Source: Ruegeria halocynthiae
Lineage (GTDB): Bacteria; Pseudomonadota; Alphaproteobacteria; Rhodobacterales; Rhodobacteraceae
Assembly (NCBI RefSeq): GCF_900106805.1
Contig: NZ_FNNP01000010.1
Location: 1 to 64,000, forward strand
DNA length: 64,000 bases
Direction of reading: 5' to 3'
Part shown: positions 42,379-52,770 of the stretch, in pieces
Numbering within the stretch: the stretch's first letter is position 1
Layout: the number at the start of each line of letters is the position of its first letter
Notes under the pieces: generated by a model
Databases searched by the model: none
Told to the model about the DNA's origin: nothing
The model's input: only the letters and a program-made list of their open reading frames with translations
Program-made: the position numbers and the translations under genes

Positions 42379-44465
42379 GTGATGGCCTCCATATCCGGGC
42401 GGGCTAGACCGCGGTTTTCGGGCGCGCTTTCATAGTCGCGATCCACTGCTGCGGTGCTGTGGACCAGTGCCAGCCAGGCCTCGTGGTCTTTGCGAATCTC
42501 TTCGGCCGGGATGATGATCTCGGTGCTGGTATCGAAACTCCAGACGATGATGGCAAGAATGATCAGGATCGTCATCAGGGCCGCCAGCCACCAGATCCAC
42601 CAGACAAGGGCGAACATCCAGATACCGCTGAGCACGCACAGGACAAATCCGATACCAGTGTTGCGCGGCATCTCGATGTCCTCATAGGCGTCCGGCGTAG
42701 GATAGGCCTGACCGCGCTCCTTGGCGGCAGCAAAGTTATCGCGATCGGTCACCTGAGGGATAATCGCGAAGTTATAGGTCGGCGGTGGAGATGGGATCGA
42801 CCATTCCAATGTACGCCCATCCCACGGATCGCCGACCGGAGCGCGGGTCTGGTCACGATCACGTATGCTGACCCACAGCTGGATCAGGACCGAGAACAAA
42901 CCGCAAGTGATCACCAGTGCGCCGATGACGGCTGTGATCATATAGGGATGGAAGCTGGGGTCTTCCCAACTGAACGACCGGCGTGGCATTCCCATCAGGC
43001 CAACGAAATACAGCGGCATAAATGTCAAAAGGAAGCCAATGGTCCAGCAGAAGACTGAGACGCGACCCCAAAACTCATTCAATCGGAACCCGAAGGCTTT
43101 GGGAAACCAATAATTATAGGCCGCGAGCAGACCAAACAGCACTCCGGGAAGCAACGCGTTGTGGAAATGCGCCACAAGGAACAACGTGTTGTGTACCTGA
43201 TAGTCGACCGTTGGGTTAGCAAGGATCACCCCGCTGAGGCCACCAATGACGAACAGCATCAGGAAAGAGAGGCTATAGAGCATCGGGACAGAAAACCGGA
43301 TGCGCCCGCGATACAGCGTCGCCATCCAGTCGTAGACTTTGACGCCGGTCGGGATGGCGATCAGCATCGTGGCGATGCCGAACACCGCGTTGATCAGCGC
43401 ACTTTGGCCCATGGTGAAGAAATGATGCAGCCACACCGTGAACGACATGACTGCAATAGACATGGTAGCGATGACGAGCGAGTTATATCCGTAGAGGCGC
43501 TTGGCCGAGAAGGTGGCAAAGACCTCGGAGTAGATACCATAAGCGGGCAGGACCAGCAGATAGACCTCGGGGTGACCGAACAGCCAGAACAGGTTGGCGT
43601 AGTTCATCATGTTGCCGCCAAGGTCATTGGTGAAAAAATGGAAATCCAGATATCGGTCGGCGGCCAGAAGCAGCGCGGCGACGCCAAGGGGTGGCATGGC
43701 AAAGATGATCAGGATCGAGCTGCAGATGATCGTCCAACAATACATCGGCAGCCGCATGAACTTCATCCCCGGCGCGCGCAGCTTGTAGATGGTGACAGCA
43801 AAATTGATGCCAGTCAGCGTCGTACCCACACCCGAGACAACAATGGCCCATATCCAATAATCCGGCCCGACACCCGGGTTGAACGCGGCCCCGGTATAGG
43901 GCGGATAGGCGGTCCAGCCTCCGGTTGAGAATTCACCTACTACCAATGACACCATCAGCATCAACCCCGCCGAAACAGTCAGGCCAAGGCCGATCTGGTT
44001 CATCACCGGAAATGCAACGTCTCGGGCTCCGATCATCAGCGGAATCAGATAATTCGCAACGCCAAAGACAAAAGGCACAGCGACAAAGAAGACCATGATG
44101 GTGCCATGCGTACTGAACAACTCTGCAAAATGCTCGGGCTTGAGGAACCCATCCCCCGGCCCTGCAGCTTGCTGGGCGCGCATCACCACGCCTTCCAGTA
44201 CGCCTCGTGCAAGCATGACGATGGCAAAGACGATATACATGATACCGATCTTTTTGTGGTCGGCGCTGGTCAGCCAATCCCGCCACAATGGCCCCCAAAG
44301 GCGGAACCATGTCAGGATGCCAACAACGGCCACGACACCAACGATCACTATGGCGGCGGCGGCATTTGCAATGATCTCGTTCGCGCCAGGATTTTGAATA
44401 AGCCCGGCGATGGGAAATGCGTCCCAGTTCAGACGGCCAAAGAAACCGGTCTCGGCAGATGTCAT
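42375..44465 (-). CDS. cyoB: Cytochrome o ubiquinol oxidase subunit I
   Basis: A 696-residue heme-copper oxidase catalytic subunit, slightly longer than the E. coli protein. Proton-channel and metal-site motifs are present: WLFGHPEVYLLVLPAYGIYSEV with the copper His and cross-linked Tyr, HHFFTMG with two more copper ligands, and VAHFHNALLPGVLFG with the high-spin heme ligand region. It reduces O2 to water with electrons from ubiquinol and pumps protons. Coupled by four-base overlaps to cyoA and cyoC. Confidence 0.95.
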   Translation of the reverse strand: MTSAETGFFGRLNWDAFPIAGLIQNPGANEIIANAAAAIVIVGVVAVVGILTWFRLWGPLWRDWLTSADHKKIGIMYIVFAIVMLARGVLEGVVMRAQQAAGPGDGFLKPEHFAELFSTHGTIMVFFVAVPFVFGVANYLIPLMIGARDVAFPVMNQIGLGLTVSAGLMLMVSLVVGEFSTGGWTAYPPYTGAAFNPGVGPDYWIWAIVVSGVGTTLTGINFAVTIYKLRAPGMKFMRLPMYCWTIICSSILIIFAMPPLGVAALLLAADRYLDFHFFTNDLGGNMMNYANLFWLFGHPEVYLLVLPAYGIYSEVFATFSAKRLYGYNSLVIATMSIAVMSFTVWLHHFFTMGQSALINAVFGIATMLIAIPTGVKVYDWMATLYRGRIRFSVPMLYSLSFLMLFVIGGLSGVILANPTVDYQVHNTLFLVAHFHNALLPGVLFGLLAAYNYWFPKAFGFRLNEFWGRVSVFCWTIGFLLTFMPLYFVGLMGMPRRSFSWEDPSFHPYMITAVIGALVITCGLFSVLIQLWVSIRDRDQTRAPVGDPWDGRTLEWSIPSPPPTYNFAIIPQVTDRDNFAAAKERGQAYPTPDAYEDIEMPRNTGIGFVLCVLSGIWMFALVWWIWWLAALMTILIILAIIVWSFDTSTEIIIPAEEIRKDHEAWLALVHSTAAVDRDYESAPENRGLARPDMEAIT

Positions 44466-45409
44466 TGGCTTGCCTCCTGCCCGAACTCTGCCGTTCCGGG
44501 TTGCTTATCCAGTGGCAGAGGCTCTTGGCTGTGATAGCGATGCAGGATCGAATGGAACAGATCGCCCTCCTCCAGTGTGAAATAGAGTGCATTCAGCGGC
44601 ATAAGTTCGGTGCCCAAAGCGGCCTGAACCTCATCCCGATCCGTGCGCATCGCTAGAGTTCGATAGGTATCCTCGGTCAACGGAATACCATGCGTGCGAA
44701 CACTGGCCACCCATGCGTTGAAATCCTCGGGCTTCATTGCTTGCGTCAGAAATTTCTGCTTGGTGAACCCGCGACCATTATACTGCGTGTTCTCGCCCTG
44801 CATGGTCTCGGGCGTATCTGCCACCAAATGCAGCTGTGTAGTCATGCCGGGCATGGCGTAGATCTGACCGGCAAGCGCCGGGATCATGAAAGACTGCATC
44901 ACCGTATCGGTCGTCAGCGTCATGGCGATCTGTTGCTTGATCGGGATGCCCAGCTCTCCGACACTGGCGATGCCGAGATCAGGGTAGATGAACAACCATT
45001 TCCAATCCAGGCCGACTACTTGCACCCGCAGGGCGGGCTCTTCTCCGTACGGAGCGGCGTAGGGATCAAGTCGGTGGGTGGCCTTCCACAAATAGAAGGA
45101 CAGGATCGCCACGATCACCACCGGCACGCCCCACATCAGGAACTCAAGCTTCGCTGAGAAGTCCCAATGCGGTTTATAGGCAGCGTTTCCACCCTTGCGG
45201 CGGCGATAGCGCAGCGCAATCAGCGGCACCAAAACCAGAACCGGGATCACGGCGATCAGGATCAGAACAGTTGCACGCAGAAGATGCGTCTTTTGCACTG
45301 CTGCAATTGGGCCCTGTGGGTCCATGAAACTGTCGCTGGCCCCCGCCGCCTGAGCCGACACCAACAATAAGACAAGCGTCACCTGGGCGGGGACTATGAC
45401 TGACGTCAT
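44462..45409 (-). CDS. cyoA: Cytochrome o ubiquinol oxidase subunit II
   Basis: About 315 residues: signal peptide or first helix, a second helix (IALRYRRRKGG ends it), then a cupredoxin-like periplasmic domain. The copper-A ligands of cytochrome c oxidases are absent (PALAGQIYAMPGMTTQLHLVAD), so this is a quinol oxidase. No lipobox Cys is evident, unlike E. coli CyoA. ATG 45409 is chosen; the frame is open to a TTG at 45460, with a GTG between, and none has a strong ribosome site. The operon promoter must lie in the roughly 150 bases shared with the divergent transglycosylase. Confidence 0.9.
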   Translation of the reverse strand: MTSVIVPAQVTLVLLLVSAQAAGASDSFMDPQGPIAAVQKTHLLRATVLILIAVIPVLVLVPLIALRYRRRKGGNAAYKPHWDFSAKLEFLMWGVPVVIVAILSFYLWKATHRLDPYAAPYGEEPALRVQVVGLDWKWLFIYPDLGIASVGELGIPIKQQIAMTLTTDTVMQSFMIPALAGQIYAMPGMTTQLHLVADTPETMQGENTQYNGRGFTKQKFLTQAMKPEDFNAWVASVRTHGIPLTEDTYRTLAMRTDRDEVQAALGTELMPLNALYFTLEEGDLFHSILHRYHSQEPLPLDKQPGTAEFGQEASQ

Positions 45410-45556
45410 CCGGGGAAAGGTCACGCCTGATGATCCTCTTTCGGCTGGAGTTCCCGGCAACTATCGGCAGAGTCAGAGATATTCTCAAGACCTTTTGCAG
45501 ATTTGTGCCAGCACACGCCTGTTGACACCTGCACTTGAGCGCGCGAGACCGGTTAA

Positions 45557-46792
45557 ATGCGACTGGTTCTTGCTGTCCTCTGTTTGATTCTATCCACAGT
45601 CTCCGCGGTTGCGCAGGATCGCACAGCAATTGAACGTCAGTTCCAGAGCTGGCTGCAACAGACCATCTGGCCACAAGCAAGGGCCAAAGGTGTTTCGCGG
45701 CACACGTTTCAGCAAGCCTTCGATGGCGTAAATCTGAACTGGGACCTGCCTGATCTGGTGCCGCCCGGCAGCCGCAAGACGACGCCAAAAACCCAGCGCC
45801 AGGCCGAATTCGGCGCACCCGGTCGGTATTTCAATGCAGGATCGATTCAGGGTGCGACTTCGGTCGGGCGCAGAATGGCAAAGCGTCACGCTGAAACGCT
45901 CGCCCACATCGAGACTAAAACCGGAGTGCCCGCGCGCATCATTCTGGCGATCTGGGGGCGCGAGAGCGGATATGGGCAGGTTCCGATCCGCCATGATGCG
46001 TTTCGGGTTCTGGGCACCAAAGGGTTCATGAGCACGCGGGCCGACTATTTCACCACCGAACTGATCGCCGCATTGCAGATCGCCGAAGCCGGCCATGCAC
46101 AGGGACACGCGCTAAAGAGCAGTTGGGCCGGAGCATTGGGACAGCCGCAGTTCATGCCCACGAATTTCCTGACCTACGCGCGCGATGGCGATGGTGACGG
46201 GCGCACCGACATCTGGGGATCATCCGCAGATACGATCGCATCTATTGGCGCATATCTTGAAGAACACGGTTGGATCACCGGCCGCGATTGGGGCTACGAA
46301 GTTGCGGTGCCTGATACGGTCTCTTGCGCGCTGGAAGGTCCCGATCAAGGGCGCCCGATCCGTGATTGGGTTACAATGGGGATCTACCGTGTATCGGAAA
46401 GGCCGTTCCCGCCACACGAACTTGCTGCTGAGGGTTATCTGATGATGCCTGCCGGGCGCAACGGTCCAGCCTTTATCGTGACACCCAATTTCTATGTCCT
46501 CAAAGATTACAATAACAGCGACCTGTATGCGTTGTTCGTGGGCCATGTCGGGGACCGCATTCAATATGGTGTCGGCGATTTTCGTGGCCGTTGGGGCGAT
46601 ATCGGCAATCTTTACCGTTCAGACATTGCCACAATGCAGCAGGCGCTTGTTCAGCAAGGTCATGACGTCGGCGGAGTCGATGGCCTGCCCGGCTATAAAA
46701 CCCGGCGTTCGATCGGACGCTGGCAGGAAGCATCAGGCGGCAAGTCAACGTGCTTCCCCGACGCCAAACTGAAGGGCGCGCTGAAGCCTTAG
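45557..46792 (+). CDS. Lytic murein transglycosylase, MltB-like, with peptidoglycan-binding domain
   Basis: A 411-residue periplasmic enzyme: signal peptide to about residue 20 (SAVAQ), then an MltB-type catalytic domain with the catalytic Glu in WGRESGYGQVP and the family block SSWAGALGQPQFMPTNFLTYA. A C-terminal peptidoglycan-binding repeat follows (IATMQQALVQQGHDVGGVDGLPGYKTRRSI). It cuts glycan strands to 1,6-anhydro products during wall remodelling. Divergent from cyoA. Confidence 0.9.
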   Translation: MRLVLAVLCLILSTVSAVAQDRTAIERQFQSWLQQTIWPQARAKGVSRHTFQQAFDGVNLNWDLPDLVPPGSRKTTPKTQRQAEFGAPGRYFNAGSIQGATSVGRRMAKRHAETLAHIETKTGVPARIILAIWGRESGYGQVPIRHDAFRVLGTKGFMSTRADYFTTELIAALQIAEAGHAQGHALKSSWAGALGQPQFMPTNFLTYARDGDGDGRTDIWGSSADTIASIGAYLEEHGWITGRDWGYEVAVPDTVSCALEGPDQGRPIRDWVTMGIYRVSERPFPPHELAAEGYLMMPAGRNGPAFIVTPNFYVLKDYNNSDLYALFVGHVGDRIQYGVGDFRGRWGDIGNLYRSDIATMQQALVQQGHDVGGVDGLPGYKTRRSIGRWQEASGGKSTCFPDAKLKGALKP

Positions 46793-47185
46793 ATCGCAAG
46801 CTGATTCGCCGATTACGGGTGTGTGTGGAAACGCATTCACCCTTTCTAATACGTGGGGCTTCACAAAAATGTCACGGCTGCGAAGTGTTTCAGAATAATG
46901 TTTCCAAGCCTCCGCCTGTTACAGTTTCTTTCGACCTTTGTACGCGCAATGGACCTCAAAACACTTTACCTTTGCCGGAAAACTGACAGGTTCTTCGGCA
47001 GTGAAAGACGAGTTTCGCATTTAATTCTCCGAAATTGCCTGACGCATGAGGACTAAAAATTTCGACTCCGACTCGATCTAGATCAAAGTGAAGTCATAGC
47101 AAATGCCGGAGACACAATGGCAGACGAGCGCCCGCCGCACCCGCGGCTCGGACGCCCGAAGCCGTACTAAAATGGGAGTAAACAC
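46793..47185. other. Non-coding leader region of the opp operon
   Basis: About 390 bases without a supported gene. It should hold the oppA promoter. An FNR/CRP-like half-conserved palindrome is listed separately. A GC-rich patch near 47125-47165 lies before the oppA ribosome site, GGGAG. Confidence 0.5.
47073..47086. promoter_or_regulatory. Weak FNR/FixK-like palindrome upstream of oppA
   Basis: TCGAT-CTAG-ATCAA differs by one base from the FNR-type TTGAT-N4-ATCAA consensus. It lies 100 bases before oppA. It could be chance; there is no other support. Confidence 0.2.
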
Positions 47186-48814
47186 ATGAACAAAATAATC
47201 CGAACCTCACTGGCGGGACTGCTGTCCTCGACCATCATTACCGGCGCAGCGATCGCTGCCGGAACTCATCCCGAAACCGGCGAAGCGCTGGCGGATGATC
47301 AGACCTTTACCTATCGCATCCTTGATGAACACAGCTCGGTCGACCCACAGGTGGTCGAGGACGTAACAGGTGCCGAGATCGTGCGCGACCTGTTCGAGGG
47401 CCTTATGAACCAGGACGAAGATGGCAATCTTGTTCCCGGCGCCGCCACCGGCTTTACAGTCAACGACAGCAAAGACGTCTACACCTTTACCCTGCGCGAT
47501 GAGGCGAAGTGGTCGAATGGTGACCCGGTCACAGCGGGTGATTTCGTTTACGCTTGGAAACGCGCCGTTAATCCCGAACTGTCGTCGCCTTACGCCTGGT
47601 TTATGGAGCTGATGTCCATTGAAAACGCCGCCAGCATCATCGCCGGCGAAAAGCCTGTGGATGAGCTGGGCGTCAAAGCAATTGACGACAAAACGCTGGA
47701 AGTCCGCCTGAGTGCCCCTCTGCCCTACTTCCCGCAGATGACCACACACTCGACCACCTTCCCCGCTCCACAAAAAGTGATTGAAGAGTTCGGCGATTCA
47801 TGGACCAAGCCGGAGAACATCGTCTCGAACGGCGCGTATGTTCTGACCGAGCACCTGCCGCAGGAACGCTCGGTGCGCGAACGCAACGAAATGTACTGGG
47901 ACAACGATAACACCATCATCGACAAAGTCGTGGCCCTGGTTATCAATGACGAGAACGTCGCTCTGACCCGTTATATGGCCGGAGAACTGGACCGCACTGA
48001 AATTCCTGCCGGTCAGTATCCACGTCTGAATCAAGAGCATCCGGAAGAAGCCCTCAGCTTTCCGCGCCTGTGCAACTATTACTACACGTTCAACGTGTCC
48101 GATAGCGGCCCTGAGGCGTTCAAGGACCCGAATGTACGTCAGGCCCTGTCTCTGGCGGTAGATCGCGCGATCATCACCGAAAAAGTTAAGGCGGGCGGTG
48201 AACCTCAGGCCTTCACCTTTGTTCCCGAAGCCACTGCCGGTTTTGCAGTTCCGGCCGTTGAAATGGCATCCATGAGCCAGGCAGAGCGTGATGAGCTGGC
48301 CAAAGAGCTGCTGGCTGAAGCCGGTTATGGCCCGGACAACCCGCTTAGCTTCGAGATGGTTTACAACACCGATGAAGCCCACAAAAAAATCGCGGTCGCC
48401 GTGAGCCAGATGTGGAAGCAGAAGCTGGGCGTTCAGGTCGAACTGGCCAACATGGAGTGGAAAGTCTTCCTGGAGGAGCGTGGCAACCAGAACTTCGACC
48501 TGGCGCGTGGCGCTTGGTGTGGCGACTATAACGAAGCTTCGACTTTCCTGGACCTGCTGCAATCAGATTCCGGTTACAACGACGGCAAGTACAACAATAC
48601 GCGCGTTGATGAGCTTTTGGCCGAGGCAAAAACCTCAAACGATCCGGCGCCGCTTTACACCGAAGTTGAGCGGATCATCGCACAGGAAACCCCTGTGATA
48701 CCGATCTACCACTATGCCGGTGTCTACATGATGGACAGCGATGTGGGGAACTGGCCCGTCAACAACGTCGAGCAGAACTGGTACTCGAAGAACCTCTACA
48801 AGCTCGCCGAGTAA
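47186..48814 (+). CDS. oppA: Oligopeptide ABC transporter, periplasmic binding protein
   Basis: A 542-residue class C solute-binding protein. The signal peptide ends near GAAIAA (about residue 25). Family hallmarks are LDEHSSVDPQ near the N terminus, LVPGAATGFTV and YTFTLRDEAKWSNGDPVTAGDFVYAWKR. It delivers peptides, possibly including wall peptides, to the permease encoded downstream. ATG 47186 has AATGGGAG upstream. First gene of oppABC-DF, separated from oppB by a strong hairpin that may allow higher OppA levels. Confidence 0.92.
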   Translation: MNKIIRTSLAGLLSSTIITGAAIAAGTHPETGEALADDQTFTYRILDEHSSVDPQVVEDVTGAEIVRDLFEGLMNQDEDGNLVPGAATGFTVNDSKDVYTFTLRDEAKWSNGDPVTAGDFVYAWKRAVNPELSSPYAWFMELMSIENAASIIAGEKPVDELGVKAIDDKTLEVRLSAPLPYFPQMTTHSTTFPAPQKVIEEFGDSWTKPENIVSNGAYVLTEHLPQERSVRERNEMYWDNDNTIIDKVVALVINDENVALTRYMAGELDRTEIPAGQYPRLNQEHPEEALSFPRLCNYYYTFNVSDSGPEAFKDPNVRQALSLAVDRAIITEKVKAGGEPQAFTFVPEATAGFAVPAVEMASMSQAERDELAKELLAEAGYGPDNPLSFEMVYNTDEAHKKIAVAVSQMWKQKLGVQVELANMEWKVFLEERGNQNFDLARGAWCGDYNEASTFLDLLQSDSGYNDGKYNNTRVDELLAEAKTSNDPAPLYTEVERIIAQETPVIPIYHYAGVYMMDSDVGNWPVNNVEQNWYSKNLYKLAE

Positions 48815-48829
48815 TTGTCATTGAACCGC

Positions 48830-48859
48830 GCCCTGTCCCGGAGGTTTCCGGGGCAGGGC
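48830..48859 (+). terminator. Intercistronic hairpin between oppA and oppB
   Basis: A 13-bp stem (48830-48842 with 48847-48859, one G-T pair) closed by a GGTT tetraloop. No T-run follows, so it is more likely an mRNA stabiliser or partial terminator at the oppA 3' end than a full stop. Confidence 0.65.
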
Positions 48860-48880
48860 CAATAAATATGGGGGCATGAA

Positions 48881-49804
48881 ATGCTTGCCTACAGTCTTCG
48901 GCGACTGCTGGTCGCCATTCCGACGATCTTGCTGCTAATCGTCGCCTGTTTCTTCCTGATGCATGTCGCGCCCGGCGGGCCGTTCACTTCGGAACGCGCA
49001 TTACCGCCGCAGGTTCTGGCCAATATCGAGGCGCGCTATGGATTGGACCAGCCGCTGTGGAAACAGCTCTGGGACTATCTTTACAACATCGTGGTGCATT
49101 TCGATTTCGGCCCATCCTTCAAGTTCAAGGACCGGGACGTCAATGACATCATCGCACAGGGCTTCCCGATCTCGCTGACCTATGGTTCACTGTCGTTTCT
49201 GCTTGCGACCGCCGTGGGTGTCAGCCTCGGCATCGCGGCTGCGATCAAACACAATAGCTGGATCGACTATATCGCCGTCGGTCTAGGCATCGCGGCGCAG
49301 GCGTTGCCGAACTTCATCATGGGCCCGATCCTGATCCTGACCTTCACTCTCTGGTTGGGTTGGCTGCCCGGTGGTGGTTGGAACGGGGGCCAATGGCAAT
49401 ATCTGATCATGCCGGTGATCGCGCTGGCAACGTCCTACATGGGCTCGATCGCAAGGATTACACGCTCATCGATGCTGGAGGTTTTGAATTCAAACTTCAT
49501 TCGCACGGCACGAGCCAAAGGTCTGCCGACCCGAACCGTGATCTGGCGCCATGCGTTGAAGCCGACCTTGCTGCCAGTTGTCTCATACCTCGGACCGGTG
49601 TTTGTCTATGTCCTTACAGGGTCAGTCTTTGTTGACATCTATTTTTCGACCGGTGGTCTGGGGCAGGCTTATGTCGGTTCTGCCTTATCACGCGACTATG
49701 CCGTGCTGCTGGGTGTCACCATCCTCTACGGCGCATTGACCGTAGTTGTGAACCTACTGACCGACCTGGCTTATGCCTGGTTTGATCCGAAAATCCGCTA
49801 CTGA
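48881..49804 (+). CDS. oppB: Oligopeptide ABC transporter permease, OppB type
   Basis: A 307-residue inner-membrane permease with six helices. It has the long first periplasmic loop (APGGPFTSERALPPQVLANIEARYGLD) typical of OppB/DppB and the EAA loop RTARAKGLPTRTVIWRHAL near residue 205. It forms a heterodimer with OppC. The next gene starts ten bases after its stop. Confidence 0.93.
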   Translation: MLAYSLRRLLVAIPTILLLIVACFFLMHVAPGGPFTSERALPPQVLANIEARYGLDQPLWKQLWDYLYNIVVHFDFGPSFKFKDRDVNDIIAQGFPISLTYGSLSFLLATAVGVSLGIAAAIKHNSWIDYIAVGLGIAAQALPNFIMGPILILTFTLWLGWLPGGGWNGGQWQYLIMPVIALATSYMGSIARITRSSMLEVLNSNFIRTARAKGLPTRTVIWRHALKPTLLPVVSYLGPVFVYVLTGSVFVDIYFSTGGLGQAYVGSALSRDYAVLLGVTILYGALTVVVNLLTDLAYAWFDPKIRY

Positions 49805-49814
49805 GGGGCAGGCA

Positions 49815-50744
49815 ATGCTTGGAAAATCACAAAAAGCCGCCCACCTGGCCGAAGAAATCACTGATTACACGGTCATTCAGGGGCGCTCGCTCTGGCAGGA
49901 CGCGCGAATGCGTTTTGTCCGGAACAAGGCTGCGATGGCGAGTATATTCATACTGGGGCTGATCGTACTCTTCACTATCATTGGACCATTTTTTGCAGTC
50001 TGGAACAATGAAGAGATCGACTGGAATGTTATGGGAGACGTACGTGGTATGGGGATGCCATCGGTCGAGTCCGGACATTTTTTCGGTGTCGATGATCTTG
50101 GACGTGACTTATACAGCCGCGTCATTCAGGCGACCACTACGTCTTTGCTGGTAGGCCTGATCGGGGCCGCAACCGCGCTGATTGTCGGCACATGCTATGG
50201 CATCGCAGCCGGCTATATCGGCGGGCGGACCGACAGTGCCATGATGCGCTTTGTGGATATCCTGCTGGCAATCCCGGCAACTCTGATCATCATCCTGCTG
50301 CTCGTGGTTGCGGGGCGATCCTTCTTCATGCTGTTCATCGCTCTGGGTGCAGTCGGATGGCTGACGATGGCGCGGATTGTACGAGGGCAAACCCTGACCC
50401 TGAAGAACCGCGAGTTCATCGAAGCTGCCCGCGCCGCCGGTGTCAGCGAGTTCACCATCATGTATCGCCACATCCTGCCCAACCTGCTGGGTGTTGTGAT
50501 CGTATACGCCTCGCTTCTGGTGCCCGAGATGATCCTGACCGAAAGTTTCATTTCATTCCTGGGGCTCGGAATTTCGGAACCCTACACGTCTTTGGGTCGT
50601 CTGATTGCCGAAGGGGCCGGAACCATGGCGTATGGCACACTATGGCAACTGTTGTTCCCTCTTACATTCTACGTCGCCATCATCATCACCATGTTCTTTA
50701 TCGGTGATGGTCTGCGTGACGCTTTGGACCCGAAGGATCGCTGA
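49815..50744 (+). CDS. oppC: Oligopeptide ABC transporter permease, OppC type
   Basis: A 309-residue permease: an N-terminal cytoplasmic stretch with [19 protein letters not shown], the typical OppC entry, then six helices with the EAA loop [23 protein letters not shown] 49815 is supported by GAGGGGCAGG; the frame is open further upstream inside oppB but without family sequence. It is followed one base after its stop by the fused ATPase gene. Confidence 0.93.
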   Translation: MLGKSQKAAHLAEEITDYTVIQGRSLWQDARMRFVRNKAAMASIFILGLIVLFTIIGPFFAVWNNEEIDWNVMGDVRGMGMPSVESGHFFGVDDLGRDLYSRVIQATTTSLLVGLIGAATALIVGTCYGIAAGYIGGRTDSAMMRFVDILLAIPATLIIILLLVVAGRSFFMLFIALGAVGWLTMARIVRGQTLTLKNREFIEAARAAGVSEFTIMYRHILPNLLGVVIVYASLLVPEMILTESFISFLGLGISEPYTSLGRLIAEGAGTMAYGTLWQLLFPLTFYVAIIITMFFIGDGLRDALDPKDR

Positions 50745-50745
50745 A

Positions 50746-52551
50746 ATGAGTCTGTTTTCCGTAAAGGACCTGAGCGTCCGGTTTGATACTCCTGATGGCG
50801 TTGTTGAGGCCGTCAAAGGCATCAGTTTCGACATCAAACCCGGCGAGTGTCTAGGCATCGTGGGTGAAAGCGGGTCCGGCAAAAGCCAGACGTTCATGGC
50901 GGCGATGGGCCTGCTGCCATCCGCTGGCCACGCCTCGGGTTCTGCACAGCTGAACGGCAAGGACATCCTGAACCTGCCCGTGAGTAAGCTCAACAAGATA
51001 CGCGGCTCTGACGTCGGCATGATCTTTCAAGACCCGCTGACGGCGTTGACGCCGCATCTGCGGGTTGGTCAGCAAATGCGTGAGGTTCTGCAAGTCCACG
51101 AGGGCCTTCAGGGATCGACAGCACGCCAGCGATGCCTTGAGTGGCTCAATCGTGTGCGCATTCCCGAAGCGGCCCGACGTCTGGATCAGTATCCGCATGA
51201 GTTGTCTGGCGGAATGCGCCAGCGCGTAATGATCGCTATGTCTATGCTGTGCAATCCCAAGCTGCTGATCGCGGACGAGCCTACCACTGCGCTCGATGTC
51301 ACCGTACAGGCAGATATTCTGGACCTGATGGAGCGACTGCAAAAGGACGAAGGCACCGCCATTGCGCTGATCACCCACGACATGGGGGTCGTTGCACGTA
51401 TGTGCGACCGTATTCAGGTCATGCGCATGGGTGAGTTTGTTGAGGCTGGTGAAGCCCGCGAAATCTTCCGGTCACCACAGCATGACTACACCCGCACGCT
51501 GTTGGATGCGATGCCGCGCATCGATGCAGGCGATGCGCCCAATGCGCTGCCGCAGACGGAAGAGCCTTTGCTCAAGGTCGATGACGTCAAGGTTCACTTC
51601 CCGATCCATGTTTCTGGCGGGCTGTTCGGGCACAAAGTGCCGTTGAAGGCAGTTGATGGCGTCAGTTTCGACATTCGAAAAGGTGAAACTCTGGGCGTAG
51701 TAGGTGAATCTGGTTGTGGTAAATCCACGTTAGCGCGGGCGATCCTGCAATTGATCGAGCCCAGCGGAGGAAATGTCAGCTGGTTGGGACACCCGATTGT
51801 CGGGTTGAAACGGGCTGAATTGAACAAGTACCGCAAAGATCTGCAGATCGTGTTTCAGGACCCTCTGGCCAGCCTTGATCCACGGATGACCATCTCGGCC
51901 TCAATTGCCGAGCCGTTGAGAACCTATCGCCCTGATCTTACGGAGCGGGAGCGCAAGGCAATGGTCGCCGAGATGATGGAGCGTGTTGGCCTGAACGCCA
52001 ACATGATCAATCGATATCCGCACGAGTTGTCCGGTGGGCAGAACCAGCGTGTTGGTATCGCGCGTGCAATGATCAACAAGCCAAAGCTGATCATATGCGA
52101 CGAAGCTGTGTCTGCACTGGACGTGTCCATTCAAGCTCAGATCGTCGGATTGTTGCGAGAATTGCAACAAGAATTTGGCCTGTCGATGATCTTTATCAGC
52201 CACGATTTATCCGTAGTGCGCGCAGTTTCCAACAGGATCATGGTGCTGTACCTCGGCCGCATTGTCGAACTGGGCGATGGTGAGGTGATCTGTTCCGAAC
52301 CGATACACCCCTACACCAAATCCCTAATCTCGGCGGTTCCAATTCCAGATCCCGACGTCGAACGCAGCCGCCAAAGACTTAAATTGCCTGGAGAATTACC
52401 CTCACCCATGGACCCGAAAGCGGCCTTGCGCTTCTTGCCCAGCCGATTGTCAGCAGGGCAAACCAATTATGTGCCCTTGCTCAGCGAGGTTGCACCTGAT
52501 CATTTCGTTGCGGAACACGACCCACTCGAAGTGATTATGGCCAATACCTGA
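50746..52551 (+). CDS. Fused oligopeptide ABC transporter ATPase, OppD-OppF type
   Basis: A 601-residue protein with two complete nucleotide-binding domains in one chain. Domain 1 (about 1-265) has [24 protein letters not shown] and [12 protein letters not shown]; domain 2 (about 275-560) has [24 protein letters not shown] and [12 protein letters not shown]. In domain 2 the usual Walker-B-side DEP reads DEA. Most bacteria encode these as separate oppD and oppF; fusion is common in this group. It energises OppBC. A terminator-like hairpin follows directly after the stop. Confidence 0.93.
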   Translation: MSLFSVKDLSVRFDTPDGVVEAVKGISFDIKPGECLGIVGESGSGKSQTFMAAMGLLPSAGHASGSAQLNGKDILNLPVSKLNKIRGSDVGMIFQDPLTALTPHLRVGQQMREVLQVHEGLQGSTARQRCLEWLNRVRIPEAARRLDQYPHELSGGMRQRVMIAMSMLCNPKLLIADEPTTALDVTVQADILDLMERLQKDEGTAIALITHDMGVVARMCDRIQVMRMGEFVEAGEAREIFRSPQHDYTRTLLDAMPRIDAGDAPNALPQTEEPLLKVDDVKVHFPIHVSGGLFGHKVPLKAVDGVSFDIRKGETLGVVGESGCGKSTLARAILQLIEPSGGNVSWLGHPIVGLKRAELNKYRKDLQIVFQDPLASLDPRMTISASIAEPLRTYRPDLTERERKAMVAEMMERVGLNANMINRYPHELSGGQNQRVGIARAMINKPKLIICDEAVSALDVSIQAQIVGLLRELQQEFGLSMIFISHDLSVVRAVSNRIMVLYLGRIVELGDGEVICSEPIHPYTKSLISAVPIPDPDVERSRQRLKLPGELPSPMDPKAALRFLPSRLSAGQTNYVPLLSEVAPDHFVAEHDPLEVIMANT

Positions 52552-52554
52552 ACC

Positions 52555-52593
52555 AACGCGCGCCCAGACCCAACCGGCCTTTGGCGCGCGTTT
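52555..52593 (+). terminator. Rho-independent terminator after the opp operon
   Basis: A perfect 10-bp GC-rich stem, AACGCGCGCC with GGCGCGCGTT, loop of 18 bases, followed by TTT-CC. It begins four bases after the fused ATPase stop. Confidence 0.7.
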
Positions 52594-52770
52594 CCTACAT
52601 AGCAGGAAGCGGAGATGTTTCGTTTTGACTCTGCACTCAAGTTAATGGCAGATTCCCACGAGCCCGTGACAGACCAGTTGGGTGAGATTGATTGATACGA
52701 ATTTAAGTCTTATGTGAGGGCTCCGGCATCACCAAGAAACGCCGGCAATACATAGAATTTGCGAGGTAAC

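Noticed and set aside
43161..43928. Plus-strand frame of 255 codons opposite cyoB
   Set aside because: It is a shadow of the strongly conserved cyoB reading frame, and its composition (very rich in His, Arg, Asp, Gln) is typical of antisense frames.
45480..45530. Sigma-54-like promoter (TGGCAC followed by TGCAA) on the minus strand before cyoA
   Set aside because: The spacing between the GG and GC elements is one base too short, which normally abolishes sigma-54 recognition.
47798..48562. Minus-strand frame of about 250 codons inside oppA
   Set aside because: Antisense shadow of oppA, with the usual biased composition.
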